In this document: positions 41,431 through 49,847 of the stretch, one piece after another
How the letters are laid out: each line of letters opens with the position of its first letter
Position numbering within the stretch: position 1 is the stretch's first letter
From: Actinospineispora spinosispora DSM 44797
Lineage (GTDB): Bacteria; Actinomycetota; Actinomycetes; Mycobacteriales; Pseudonocardiaceae
Assembly (NCBI RefSeq): GCF_000429025.1
Contig: NZ_AUBB01000006.1
Coordinates: 1 to 64,000 of the forward strand
Length of the DNA stretch: 64,000 nucleotides
Direction: 5' to 3'
The notes under the pieces: generated by a model
Told to the model about the DNA's origin: nothing
The model's input: only the letters and a program-made list of their open reading frames with translations
Database searches by the model: none
Program-made: the position numbers and the translations under genes

Positions 41431-42909
41431 CTAACCGGCGCGGACCCACTCCGCGACCGTCGCGGCCGCGCCCTGTTCGTGCAGCGACCGCAGCGCTCGC
41501 CGGTACTCGGTGACGAACCGCTCGTCGTCGACGAGGTCTCCGAACAGGTCGCGGTTCCGGACGAACTCCAGTCCGTCGATGCCCTGGCGCGCGGCGTTGG
41601 CCATCAGCCCCTCGCGCAGCTGGTCCTGGACATCGATCGGGTCGCCCTTCTCGTCGACGCCCTCCGCGTACCGGGCCCACGAGGCGATCGTGAGCACCGA
41701 GCGGGAGTACTCGCCGCCGTTGTCCAGCTGGTGACGCAGTACCGGGACCAGGAACTTCGGGATGCGGTCGGACGTGCCGAAACACAGCCTGCTCAACGTG
41801 TCGGCCACGGCCGGGTTGGCGAACCGCTCGATCAGGCTGTGCCGGTACGCGACCAGGTCGACGCCCGGCACCGGCTGCAGCGCCGGCGTCCCCTCCCGTT
41901 CCCAGTACCCCATGAGCAGGTCCACGAACGCCGGATCGGCCGCCGCCTCGTGCGCGTACCGATAGCCGGCGAGGTACCCGAGATAACACATCACCTGGTG
42001 CCCGGCGTTGAGCAACCGCAGCTTCATGAGCTCGTACGGTGTGACGTCCTCGACCAGCTGGGTGCCGACCTCCTCGAGGGGCGGCCTGCCCTGGGTGAAG
42101 TGGTCCTCCAGCACCCACTGGGTGTACGGCTCGCACACGACCGGCCAGCGGTCCTCGATGCCGAAGCGCTCGGCGAGCGTGGCGCGGTCGGAGTCCGCGG
42201 TCACCGGGGTGATCCGGTCGACCATGCAGTTCGGGAACGCGACCTCGGCCTCCATCCAGGCGCCCAGCTCCGGGTCACGCAGCCGGGCGAACGCGGTGAA
42301 CATGCGCTGCGCGACGTGCCCGTTGCCCTGGATGTTGTCGCAGCTGAGAACGGTGAACGGCGCGAGGCCGCGTTCCCTGCGCCGCACCAGCGCCTCGGTG
42401 ATCAGGCCGAACGTCGTGGTCGGCGTCGCCCCCGGCGTCAGATCGGCCTGGATGCCGGCGTCCCGGTCGTCGAACTCGCCGGTCACCGGATGGACGTGGT
42501 AGCCGCCCTCGGTCACGGTGAGCGAGACGATCCGGGTGCGCTCGGCCGCCATCCGCTCGATGACCGCCTCCGGGTCGTCCGGCGCGAACAGGTAGTCCTG
42601 GATCGACCCGATGACCCTGGGCTCCAGCCGCCCGTCCGGGAACTTGAGCACCAGTGTGTAGAGGTGGTCCTGGGCGTGCAGCGCGTCGCGCATCGCGCTG
42701 TCCGAGGGCAGCACGCCGACGCCGCAGATCGCCCAGTCCAACGCCTTGCCCTCGGCCATCAACCGGTCCAGGTACATGGCCATGTGCGCGCGGTGGAACC
42801 CGCCGACTCCGAAGTGCACGATCGAGGTGTTGTCCGGTGACCTCGGGTAGGTCGGTACCGCGACGGTGTCACTGATCGAGGCCAGGCTCTCGGCACTGAG
42901 CGCGCGCAT
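41431..42909 (-). CDS. mannitol 2-dehydrogenase family (PSLDR) enzyme
   Basis: A 492-residue NAD-dependent polyol dehydrogenase of the long-chain mannitol/fructuronate family: IVHFGVGGFHRAHMAMYLD (NAD site), LSCDNIQGNGHV, MVDRITP, and the catalytic KLRLLNAGHQVMCYLGYLAG with Lys and His. Would interconvert mannitol/fructose or another hexitol. ATG 42909 has GGGAGG 6 bases upstream. No PTS or sugar ABC genes adjoin. Confidence 0.9.
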   Translation of the reverse strand: MRALSAESLASISDTVAVPTYPRSPDNTSIVHFGVGGFHRAHMAMYLDRLMAEGKALDWAICGVGVLPSDSAMRDALHAQDHLYTLVLKFPDGRLEPRVIGSIQDYLFAPDDPEAVIERMAAERTRIVSLTVTEGGYHVHPVTGEFDDRDAGIQADLTPGATPTTTFGLITEALVRRRERGLAPFTVLSCDNIQGNGHVAQRMFTAFARLRDPELGAWMEAEVAFPNCMVDRITPVTADSDRATLAERFGIEDRWPVVCEPYTQWVLEDHFTQGRPPLEEVGTQLVEDVTPYELMKLRLLNAGHQVMCYLGYLAGYRYAHEAAADPAFVDLLMGYWEREGTPALQPVPGVDLVAYRHSLIERFANPAVADTLSRLCFGTSDRIPKFLVPVLRHQLDNGGEYSRSVLTIASWARYAEGVDEKGDPIDVQDQLREGLMANAARQGIDGLEFVRNRDLFGDLVDDERFVTEYRRALRSLHEQGAAATVAEWVRAG

Positions 42910-43029
42910 GGGCATCCTCCCGGGGTCGACTGACCCGGCGCACGAGCGCCGGCCGCCGGGCCAGTCTGCTACCTCCAGGTGCCTCGACGCACGGTATGCG
43001 CAATCGACGAGGTCACGAGTTCGGATCGC

Positions 43030-44268
43030 TCAGCGCGACGGCTCCTGCCAGTCGTCGGTCGAGTACTCCTGCTCCCCGCCGTAGGACCCGTATCCGGTCC
43101 CCGTGTCGCTGAGCCCGTCCTGTCGCAGCTGCTCCGGCGACGTGGGTGACGGCACCTCTTGGCGGGCCTGTGCCTCGGCCTCCGCGACCGCGCGCGCGAT
43201 CTCCGGATCGGTGCTCGTGTCCAGCCAGTCGTCCATGTCGTCGTCCTCGTCGGACGCCGCGTAGCGCGGTGCGTCGTCGGGACTGGGCTGGTAGCGGAAC
43301 ACCCCGTCCTCACCCGGAGCGCCCAGCATCCGGGTGAAGCCCTCGAGCGCCTTCCCGAAGTCGCTCGGCACCAGCCAGACCTTGTTGGCCTCGCCCTGCG
43401 CCATCTGCGGCAGCGTCTCCAGGTACTTGTAGGCGAGCAGCTCCGGCGTGGGGCGCCCGGCCTTGATCGCGGCGAACACCTTCTCGATCGCCTTCGCCTG
43501 TCCTTGCGCCTGCAGGTACCGAGCGGCGCGGTCACCCTGGGCACGCAGGATCTGGGCCTGCCGCTCCGCCTCGGCGCCGAGGATCGCCGCCTGCTTCGCA
43601 CCCTCGGCGGACAGGATCTGGGCCTGCTTCTGCCCCTCCGCGGTGCGGATCGCGGACTCCCGCTGCCCTTCGGCGGTCAGGATCATCGCGCGCTTCTGCC
43701 GGTCGGCCTTCATCTGCTGTTCCATCGACTCGGTGATCGTGGCCGGCGGCTCGATCGCCTTGATGTCGACGCGGTTGATGCGGATGCCCCACTGCCCGGT
43801 CGCCTCGTCCAGCCCGCCGCGCAGCACCGTGTTGATCTGGTCGCGCGAGGTCAGGCTCTGTTCGAGGCTCATGCCGCCGACCACGTTGCGCAGCGTCGTC
43901 GTGGTGACGTTCTGCACGCCGTCCAGGTAGTTCGCCACCCCGTACAGCGCGTTCTTCGGGTCGATGACCGTGTAGTAGACGACCGTGTCGACCCGCACCG
44001 TCAGATTGTCCTGGGTGATCACCGGCTGCGGCGGGAACGAGACGACCTGCTGCCGCATGTCCACCCGCTGCCGGACACGGTCCACGAACGGCATCAGGAA
44101 ACAGAGCCCAGGCTGCTTGGTCGTCTTGTACCGCCCCAGCCGCTCGACGATGGCCACCGAGCCCTGCGGGATGATCTGGACCGACTTGACGATCATGATG
44201 ATCACCAGCAACACCAGTAAGGCGACCACAAGCAGGAGACCTGCTCCTCCGGTACCCATGTCGAGCAT
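43030..44268 (-). CDS. stomatin/SPFH-domain membrane protein (Rv1488-like)
   Basis: A 412-residue band-7 protein: one N-terminal helix (LLLVVALLVLLVIIMIV), SVQIIPQGSVAIVERLGRYKTTKQPGLCFLMPFVDRVRQRVDMRQQVVSFPPQPVITQDNL, then an Ala/Glu/Gln-rich coiled coil with repeats of EGQ/QAQIL (about 200-265), and an acidic Ser/Gly-rich tail. It probably forms ring oligomers in membrane microdomains with the NfeD protein encoded just upstream. ATG 44268 follows AAGGGA by 5 bases; ATG 44286 is an alternative. Confidence 0.9.
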   Translation of the reverse strand: MLDMGTGGAGLLLVVALLVLLVIIMIVKSVQIIPQGSVAIVERLGRYKTTKQPGLCFLMPFVDRVRQRVDMRQQVVSFPPQPVITQDNLTVRVDTVVYYTVIDPKNALYGVANYLDGVQNVTTTTLRNVVGGMSLEQSLTSRDQINTVLRGGLDEATGQWGIRINRVDIKAIEPPATITESMEQQMKADRQKRAMILTAEGQRESAIRTAEGQKQAQILSAEGAKQAAILGAEAERQAQILRAQGDRAARYLQAQGQAKAIEKVFAAIKAGRPTPELLAYKYLETLPQMAQGEANKVWLVPSDFGKALEGFTRMLGAPGEDGVFRYQPSPDDAPRYAASDEDDDMDDWLDTSTDPEIARAVAEAEAQARQEVPSPTSPEQLRQDGLSDTGTGYGSYGGEQEYSTDDWQEPSR

Positions 44269-44317
44269 CTCCGTCCCTTCCCCCATGGCCCCGCCGAGCG
44301 CTTCGGCCGGGACCTCG

Positions 44318-44749
44318 TCACAGCTCGGTCGACACCACAGCGGTCACTCCGGACAGCTGCATGACGGTCACCCGATCGCCCGGCTCGAAGACCCGGTCGG
44401 TCTCGAGCGACTTCGCCGACCAGAGCTCGCCCTCGATCTTGATCTGCCCGCCGTCCCGGTCGACCCGGTGGACCACCAGCGCGGATCGGCCGATCGGGTC
44501 GTTGCCCGACGGCTCCAGCTCGACGTACAGACGCCTGCGCAACGCGGGCCGCACACCGAACAGCAGCACGACCGAGACCATCGCGAAGACCGCGACGTCG
44601 ACCAGGGCGGGCGGGTCGAGCACAGCGGCGACCGCGCCGGCGGCCAGTGCGCCGGCGCCGAGCATCACGAGCACAAAAGTGCCGGTGAGCAGCTCGACGC
44701 CGATCAGCAGAATGCCTCCGACGAGCCAGAGCCAAGCCTCGAGCGGCAT
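44318..44749 (-). CDS. NfeD-family membrane protein (Rv1487-like)
   Basis: A 143-residue protein with two or three N-terminal helices (WLWLVGGILLIGVELLTGTFVLVMLGAGALAAG ... DVAVFAMVSVVLLFGV) and a C-terminal OB-fold domain (IGRSALVVHRVDRDGGQIKIEGELWSAKS). NfeD proteins pair with stomatin homologues, as here. The serine-protease domain of long NfeD proteins is absent. Confidence 0.87.
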   Translation of the reverse strand: MPLEAWLWLVGGILLIGVELLTGTFVLVMLGAGALAAGAVAAVLDPPALVDVAVFAMVSVVLLFGVRPALRRRLYVELEPSGNDPIGRSALVVHRVDRDGGQIKIEGELWSAKSLETDRVFEPGDRVTVMQLSGVTAVVSTEL

Positions 44750-44768
44750 GGCTCGATACTGCCAGACC

Positions 44769-45575
44769 TCAGGGCGCGCCGGTGACGAAATCGATCAATT
44801 GCTCGACGGCCGTTATCAGCGGCGTCTCCAGGTCGCGGAACCCGCGCACGGCGCCGAGAACGCGCCGGGCCCCGTCCGCCGGTTCGCCCCAGCCGAGTGC
44901 CTCGCACACACCGGTCTTCCAGTCGGTGCCCATGGGGATCTCCGGCCAGCGCGGGATGCGCACCACCGACGGCCGGACCGCCTGCCACACGTCGACGTAC
45001 GGGTGGCCGGTCACCAGGACGTGCGGTCCGGCCACCGAGGCGGCGGTGCGCGTCTCCTTCGTGCCGGCGACCAGGTGGTCGACGAGCACGCCGAGCCTGC
45101 GGTCCGGACCCGGCCCGAACTCGGCGACGGCGCCCGCCAGGTCGTCGATCCCGTGCAACGGCTCGACCACCACGCCCTCGACCCGCAGGTCGTGTCCCCA
45201 GACCTGCTCGACGAGCGCGGCGTCGTGGATGCCTTCGACCCAGATGCGGCTGCCGCGCGCGGTACGGGCGCGCAGCCCTTCGACGCGCACCGAGCCGGAT
45301 GCCGACCGAACCGGTCCGACCTTGGGCGCGGCCGGACGCACCATCGTCACCGGCTTGCCGTCGATCAGGAATCCTGCCGGTTTCAGCGGGAAGATCCGGC
45401 GCCTGCCCTTGCCGTCCTCCAGGACGGCTCCGTCCTTGCCGACGCTGATCACCGCGCCGCAGAAGCCACTCGCGGGATCCTCCACGACGAGGCCCGGTTC
45501 GGCGGTGACGGTCGGGATCTCCTTGCGCCTACCTGCGCCCGAGGCGAGCGGGTCGCTGTAGCGGTGGGTGCGCAT
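44769..45575 (-). CDS. DUF3097 family protein
   Basis: A 268-residue soluble protein with GLVVEDPASGFCGAVISVGKDGAVLEDGKGRRRIFPLKPAGFLIDGKPVTMVRP near the start and LVDHLVAGTKETRTAAS / VLVTGHPYVDVWQAVRPSVVRIPRWPEIPMGTDWKTGVC in the second half, fitting the actinobacterial DUF3097 family. The central region (WVEGIHDAALVEQVWGHDLR) resembles a Toprim-like segment, so a nucleic-acid role is possible. It is upstream of nfeD with a 19-base gap. Confidence 0.78.
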   Translation of the reverse strand: MRTHRYSDPLASGAGRRKEIPTVTAEPGLVVEDPASGFCGAVISVGKDGAVLEDGKGRRRIFPLKPAGFLIDGKPVTMVRPAAPKVGPVRSASGSVRVEGLRARTARGSRIWVEGIHDAALVEQVWGHDLRVEGVVVEPLHGIDDLAGAVAEFGPGPDRRLGVLVDHLVAGTKETRTAASVAGPHVLVTGHPYVDVWQAVRPSVVRIPRWPEIPMGTDWKTGVCEALGWGEPADGARRVLGAVRGFRDLETPLITAVEQLIDFVTGAP

Positions 45576-45670
45576 CCTCCTCCATTCGGTCCACGACTAA
45601 AGGACGTTATCGGCGTGTCACCCACTTGGCCGTGATGCCACGCCGGGGAATGCCGTTTAGCCTGACGCCC

Positions 45671-46480
45671 GTGCCCTGCGCTTCCGCGACGATGGCAGTC
45701 TGGCTCTCCGCCTGGCTGAGCGGTGCCGCCGCGCCCGACGACGTGCTCGATGCCCTCGAGCCGTGGGGCGAGGCGCACGACGTGCTCACCTCGGACGAGC
45801 CGACCGCACTGGCGACCGATCTGCCCGGTCCCACCGACCGACCGACCTCGGTGACGTTCCTGCTGGCCGCATTACGCAGGCTGCGTGGCCACGGCACCCC
45901 CGCCTCGGTGCGCATGGTGCTCACCGCACCCGGCGACATCCGAGGGTTACCCGGCCCAGGGCCGTTCAGCACGTCGGTCATCGAGCGCGGCGAGGGTCTG
46001 CTGTTCGCCGACATCGGATACGGCCTGATCCCCCAGGCGCTGGGCGGCGGACTGACCCGATGGACGCTGCACCCGGTGCCGGAGCCGACCCCGCCCGAGG
46101 AGTACGTGTCGTTGCGCGAGGCCGAGCACTCGTTGCGTGAGCAGGTGCGCAACTCGGCGGCCGCTCTCGCGGCGCTCGGGGTCGCGCGGCACCGTCCGGG
46201 CGTCCGCGAGGAGATAGCCGACACCCTGCGCGCTCGCGCCCACTCCTTCTGGCCGGACGGCATGCCGGCGCACAGCCTCCGGGTGCTGCAGCACGCCGAC
46301 GAGGTGGAGGCGATCCTGCTGGCCGCGTCGGCGGACGACCCGGGCGGCGCTCTCTCCGCGACGGCGGCCGCGGCCCGCGACGACGCTCTACGCCCTCTGG
46401 CGACGGCGATCCGGGTGGCGAGAAGAGCGGCGGTGGCCGAAGCGGTCAGGGTCCTGGTCGGAAGCGCGGACCGCCACTAG
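45671..46480 (+). CDS. conserved actinobacterial protein (Rv1486c-like)
   Basis: A 269-residue soluble protein with WLSAWLSGAAAPDDVLDAL near the start and a long Arg/Ala-rich helical C-terminus. It occupies the place and relative orientation of Rv1486c between hemH and nfeD homologues; identity rests on position plus length and remains tentative. GTG 45671 is chosen since TAGCCT lies 8-13 bases upstream, suggesting a leaderless transcript; ATG 45692 is possible. Confidence 0.65.
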   Translation: MPCASATMAVWLSAWLSGAAAPDDVLDALEPWGEAHDVLTSDEPTALATDLPGPTDRPTSVTFLLAALRRLRGHGTPASVRMVLTAPGDIRGLPGPGPFSTSVIERGEGLLFADIGYGLIPQALGGGLTRWTLHPVPEPTPPEEYVSLREAEHSLREQVRNSAAALAALGVARHRPGVREEIADTLRARAHSFWPDGMPAHSLRVLQHADEVEAILLAASADDPGGALSATAAAARDDALRPLATAIRVARRAAVAEAVRVLVGSADRH

Positions 46481-46483
46481 CAC

Positions 46484-46555
46484 GCTCGCACAGAGGTTCT
46501 CTACGCCGCACAGAGGCTGGGGCCTCTGTGCGGCGTGCACTCGGTCTGTGCGAGC
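46484..46555. repeat. nested intergenic palindrome with internal self-similarity
   Basis: Outer arms GCTCGCACAGA (46484-46494) and TCTGTGCGAGC (46545-46555); inner arms ACGCCGCACAGAGGC (46503-46517) and complement (46522-46536). Both arms contain CGCACAGA, so the element looks built from a duplicated half-site. It separates convergent genes and probably terminates them. Confidence 0.65.
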
Positions 46556-46572
46556 TGGTTCCGCACCGTGGT

Positions 46573-47178
46573 TCAGGGGACTCCGAGCACCACCGCAGCG
46601 TGGTCCACCCAGGCGTCGGCGAAGCGCTCCGGGTCGATGTCGCCCGGCACCCTGCCGATCAGGACGTCCAGCAGCCGGTAGTAGGTCAGCGAGGCGAACA
46701 GCACCGCCGAGGTGGCGGCGGGGTCGGCCACGGTGAGCCTGCCCCGCTCGCACTCGCCGACCACCCAGCTGGTGAGCCCGCCGTAGACGAAGCCGAGCAC
46801 GCCTCGCCACATCCGCTCCAGCAGGTCGGGGAACGGGTCGAGGTCGCGCAGCAACACCCGCAGCGGCTCGCGGTCCCGGTCGATGCCGGTCCACACCGCG
46901 GTGACCATCAGGCGCAGTGCCTGCCTCGGGTCGTCGGGCAGCTCGGCGAGGAACCGCTCGCCACCGCCCGCCATGGTGGCGACGTGCCGGTCGACGATCG
47001 CTTCGAGGAGCGCTCGCTTGGACCGGAAGTGCTTGTACAGCGCCCCTGACCCGCCGGTCAGGCCACACGCGAGCTGAATGTCCGCGACCGAGGTCGCGGC
47101 GTAGCCCTTGCTCGCGAACAGCCCCGTCGCGGCCTCCAACAGCCGTTCCTTCGTCGACATCTCGCTCGACTCGATCAT
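46573..47178 (-). CDS. TetR-family regulator
   Basis: A 201-residue regulator: STKERLLEAATGLFASKGYAATSVADIQLACGLTGGSGALYKHFRSKRALLEAI (about 8-61) is the HTH. The C-terminal domain is hydrophobic and of the TetR_C_11-like kind. Its ATG lies 22 bases from the start of the divergent SRPBCC gene, with a perfect palindrome filling the gap, so it is an autoregulator that controls that gene. Confidence 0.88.
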   Translation of the reverse strand: MIESSEMSTKERLLEAATGLFASKGYAATSVADIQLACGLTGGSGALYKHFRSKRALLEAIVDRHVATMAGGGERFLAELPDDPRQALRLMVTAVWTGIDRDREPLRVLLRDLDPFPDLLERMWRGVLGFVYGGLTSWVVGECERGRLTVADPAATSAVLFASLTYYRLLDVLIGRVPGDIDPERFADAWVDHAAVVLGVP

Positions 47179-47179
47179 G

Positions 47180-47199
47180 GTGAGAGAGTACTCTCTCAC
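47180..47199. promoter_or_regulatory. TetR operator filling the gap between two start codons
   Basis: Perfect palindrome GTGAGAGAGTACTCTCTCAC. One base separates it from each flanking start codon (47178 and 47201), so both transcripts must be leaderless or start inside the opposing gene. Confidence 0.8.
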
Positions 47200-47200
47200 T

Positions 47201-47668
47201 ATGCCGACAGCGACACTGACCGCCACCGCGCGGGAGACCGTCCGATGCACACCGGACGCGATGCTCGAGTTCGTCATGGACATCGAGCGCTACCAGGAGA
47301 TCGACGACAAGATCCGCCCGGTGCTGTGGGCCCGGCGTGAGGGTGACCGGGTCGAGTTCGCCTGTCGGCCCAAACTCGGCGGCATCCGCATCCCGGGCGC
47401 CGCCGTGGTTCAGTGGATCGAGCTCACCCCTGGCCGGCGCATCGACATCGGGCTGGTGCCGTCCGCCTGGACCCGGCTGGCGAGCTTCCACGCCACCTTC
47501 GAGGTCACCGAGGTCGCGGGTGGCACGCGCGTGGATCGACAGCTGAGGTTCACCTTTTCGCCGGTGCTGCGCTGGCTGCTCCAGCCGGTGCTGGCGAAAC
47601 GACTGCCCGCCGAGGTCAGGGCTGAGCTCCGCCGCGCGAAGGACTACCTGGAATCGCGCGGCGCATAA
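47201..47668 (+). CDS. SRPBCC (polyketide cyclase-like) protein
   Basis: A 155-residue START/SRPBCC-fold protein: ARETVRCTPDAMLEFVMDIERYQEIDDKIRPVLWARREGDRVEF at the start and FSPVLRWLLQPVLAKRLPAEV at the end. Such proteins bind hydrophobic ligands. Directly controlled by the divergent TetR gene; a role in handling a small lipophilic compound is likely but unspecific. Confidence 0.8.
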   Translation: MPTATLTATARETVRCTPDAMLEFVMDIERYQEIDDKIRPVLWARREGDRVEFACRPKLGGIRIPGAAVVQWIELTPGRRIDIGLVPSAWTRLASFHATFEVTEVAGGTRVDRQLRFTFSPVLRWLLQPVLAKRLPAEVRAELRRAKDYLESRGA

Positions 47669-47679
47669 ACTGGCGATCT

Positions 47680-47692
47680 GTTAGATTCTAAC
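47680..47692. promoter_or_regulatory. candidate TetR operator upstream of the SnoaL-like gene
   Basis: GTTAGATTCTAAC, perfect inverted 5-bp arms with a 3-base centre, followed 6 bases later by another CTGTTAG half-site. The tetR gene two positions downstream is the likely binder. Confidence 0.55.
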
Positions 47693-47727
47693 CAACTGTT
47701 AGTTTTCTGACGGAAGGTGCCGCCACG

Positions 47728-48219
47728 ATGACCGTGCAACAGACCGAACCGGACACCGCGCCGCTGGACAGGCGTTTCGCGGTCGAGTGGTACGAGGGCT
47801 GGCTCGACGCCTGGAACAACAACCGGCCGGAACGGGTCTCCGCGCTGCTCACCGAGGACTTCGTGCTCGACAGCCCGACCACCCGCCACACCGGGATGCT
47901 GGTGCGGGGCCACCGGGCGGCGCACGACTACATCACCTACGTGCTCGGCGCCTACCCCGACCTGGAGTGGCAGGTCACCGCCCCTCCCCTGTTCTCCGAC
48001 GACATCGCACGAGCCGCCTTCAGCTGGACCGGCACCGGCCACTTCAGCGGCCGGATGGACCCGCCGGGCATCGAGGGCACCGGGCGGGCGTTCGAGTTCT
48101 CCGGCCTGGAGGTGTTCGACTTCCGGGGTGAGCGTGCCTGCCGCCTCTACGCGACCTACGACCTGCTGGGCCTGATGAAGCAGATCGGCCTGCACCGCGG
48201 TTCGTCGAAGGGTCGCTGA
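47728..48219 (+). CDS. SnoaL/NTF2-like protein
   Basis: A 163-residue NTF2-fold protein: VEWYEGWLDAWNNNRPERVSALLTEDFVLDSP, GHRAAHDYITYVLGAYPDLEWQV, and FEFSGLEVFDFRGERACRLYATYDLLGLMKQIGL. Members include polyketide cyclases, ketosteroid isomerase-like enzymes and ligand-binding proteins. GGAAGG lies about 9 bases before the ATG. Three bases separate it from the following tetR gene. Confidence 0.82.
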   Translation: MTVQQTEPDTAPLDRRFAVEWYEGWLDAWNNNRPERVSALLTEDFVLDSPTTRHTGMLVRGHRAAHDYITYVLGAYPDLEWQVTAPPLFSDDIARAAFSWTGTGHFSGRMDPPGIEGTGRAFEFSGLEVFDFRGERACRLYATYDLLGLMKQIGLHRGSSKGR

Positions 48220-48222
48220 GCC

Positions 48223-48801
48223 GTGCCGGGCGGCCAGGACACGAAGGGCGAGCGGACCCGCAAGCGCCTGCTCGACGCCGCGGCGACCGAGGTCGCCCGC
48301 CACGGCGTCGCGCGCGCCAGCCTCCACGCGATCGCGGCCGCCGCCGAACTCAAGACCGGCAGCATCTACTTCCACTTCGGCTCGAAGGACGAGCTCATCG
48401 AGGCGATGCTGGAGGAAGGCCTTCGGGCGACCCACGAGTGCCTCGACACGGCCATCGCCTCGGTCAACGAGGGCGCGGGGCCCGCCGACCGTCTCGCGGC
48501 CGCCATCCGGGCCCATGCGACCGCGGTACACGAGCTGAGCGACTACACGCTCGTCGTGCTGTCGTCCGCCACACCCGAGGGAGGCGCCGACGCCTTCCGG
48601 AAGCTGCGCCGCGACTACGTCGAACGATGGACCGTGATCGTCACCGACGCGCAGGCGGCGCGGGTGCTTCCCGGCGACGTGGCCCCACGGCTCGTCCGCG
48701 ACCTGATCTTCGGCGCGCTCAACGCGGTGAGCCTGGCCGGGACTCCACCCGGCCGGGCGGCGGAGGCCGTCCAGGCCCTGCTGCGCCTCCCGAAGTCCTA
48801 A
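48223..48801 (+). CDS. TetR-family regulator
   Basis: A 192-residue regulator: GERTRKRLLDAAATEVARHGVARASLHAIAAAAELKTGSIYFHFGSKDELIEAM (about 8-61) is the HTH. GTG start, in an operon with the SnoaL-like gene and likely controlling it through the GTTAG palindrome. Its stop codon overlaps that of convergent hemH. Confidence 0.88.
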   Translation: MPGGQDTKGERTRKRLLDAAATEVARHGVARASLHAIAAAAELKTGSIYFHFGSKDELIEAMLEEGLRATHECLDTAIASVNEGAGPADRLAAAIRAHATAVHELSDYTLVVLSSATPEGGADAFRKLRRDYVERWTVIVTDAQAARVLPGDVAPRLVRDLIFGALNAVSLAGTPPGRAAEAVQALLRLPKS

Positions 48802-49847
48802 CGGGCGGGCCTGCGCACCGGGAGGCAGCAGTCGACCGCGCACGGCGCACCGTTGACCCCGCATCCCGCGGACGGGACCTCACCGAGCGCCCGGGGCGCG
48901 ACCCCCTCGGTCTGTTCCCGGACCAGCTCGACCACCATCCGGGCGAACCGCGTGTCCACCCCGGCGGTCGCCGCCCTGGCGAAGCCCATGTCGTGCTCGA
49001 CCGCCCACTCACGCGCCTCGTTGTCCAGGTCCCAGACGACCTCGACGTGGTCGCTGACGAACCCGATCGGGCAGATCACCACCGAGGGCACGGACTTGGC
49101 GTGCAGCACCGCGATGTGGTCGACGACGTCCGGCTCCAGCCACGGCACGCTCGGCGGACCGGACCGTGACTGCCACACGACGTCATGCTCGGGCACGCCC
49201 AGCTCGACCGCGACCAGGCGGGCCGCCTCGGCGACCTGCCTGGAGTAGCGGTGGCCGCCCTCGGCGGGCACCCCGGCGGCCACGTCCGCGGCCGTCGGGA
49301 TGGAGTGCGCGGTGAAGACCAGCCGCGCGGCGTCGCGCTCGGCTTCCGGTAGCTGCTCGAACGCCGCCCGCACCGCGTCCGTCGCCGACGCGATGAACTC
49401 CGGATGATCGAAGAAGTGCCGCAGCTTGACCAGCTCGGGAGCGCCGTCGCCGACGGCGGCGCGGGCCCGTTCGATGTCCTCGTGGTACTGCCGGCACGCC
49501 GAATAGCCGCCGTAGGCGCTGGTGGCGATCACCAGTGCCCTGCGCACGCCGTCGGCGGTCATCTCGGCGAGGGTGTCCTCGACGAGCGGATGCCAGTTGC
49601 GGTTGCCGAAGTACACCGGCAGGTCGATCCCGGCCTCGGCGAGCGCGGTCCGGATGCGGTCGATCAGCGCGCGGTTGCACGCGTTGATCGGCGAGACCCC
49701 ACCGAAGTGGTCGTAATGCTTCGCCACCTCCAGCAGCCGCTCCCTGGGCACCCCACGACCGCTGGTGACCCGTTCCAGGAACGGCAGGACGTCGTCAGGC
49801 CCCTCCGGGCCGCCGAACGACAGCAACAGCAGCGCGTCGGCGTCCAT
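48798..49847 (-). CDS. hemH: ferrochelatase (coproporphyrin III ferrochelatase type)
   Basis: Inserts Fe2+ into the porphyrin in haem synthesis; actinobacteria use the coproporphyrin-dependent route, so this is functionally CpfC. The 349-residue protein begins DADALLLLSFGGPEGPDDVLPFL and has VYFGNRNWHPLVEDTL, LVFTAHSIPTAA (catalytic His), and CPIGFVSDHVEVVWDLDNEA (Glu). The C-terminus is Cys-rich (AGCGVNGAPCAVDCC), consistent with a 2Fe-2S cluster as in mycobacterial ferrochelatase. ATG 49847 overlaps the inhA stop by one base (TGATG). Confidence 0.92.
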   Translation of the reverse strand: MDADALLLLSFGGPEGPDDVLPFLERVTSGRGVPRERLLEVAKHYDHFGGVSPINACNRALIDRIRTALAEAGIDLPVYFGNRNWHPLVEDTLAEMTADGVRRALVIATSAYGGYSACRQYHEDIERARAAVGDGAPELVKLRHFFDHPEFIASATDAVRAAFEQLPEAERDAARLVFTAHSIPTAADVAAGVPAEGGHRYSRQVAEAARLVAVELGVPEHDVVWQSRSGPPSVPWLEPDVVDHIAVLHAKSVPSVVICPIGFVSDHVEVVWDLDNEAREWAVEHDMGFARAATAGVDTRFARMVVELVREQTEGVAPRALGEVPSAGCGVNGAPCAVDCCLPVRRPAR

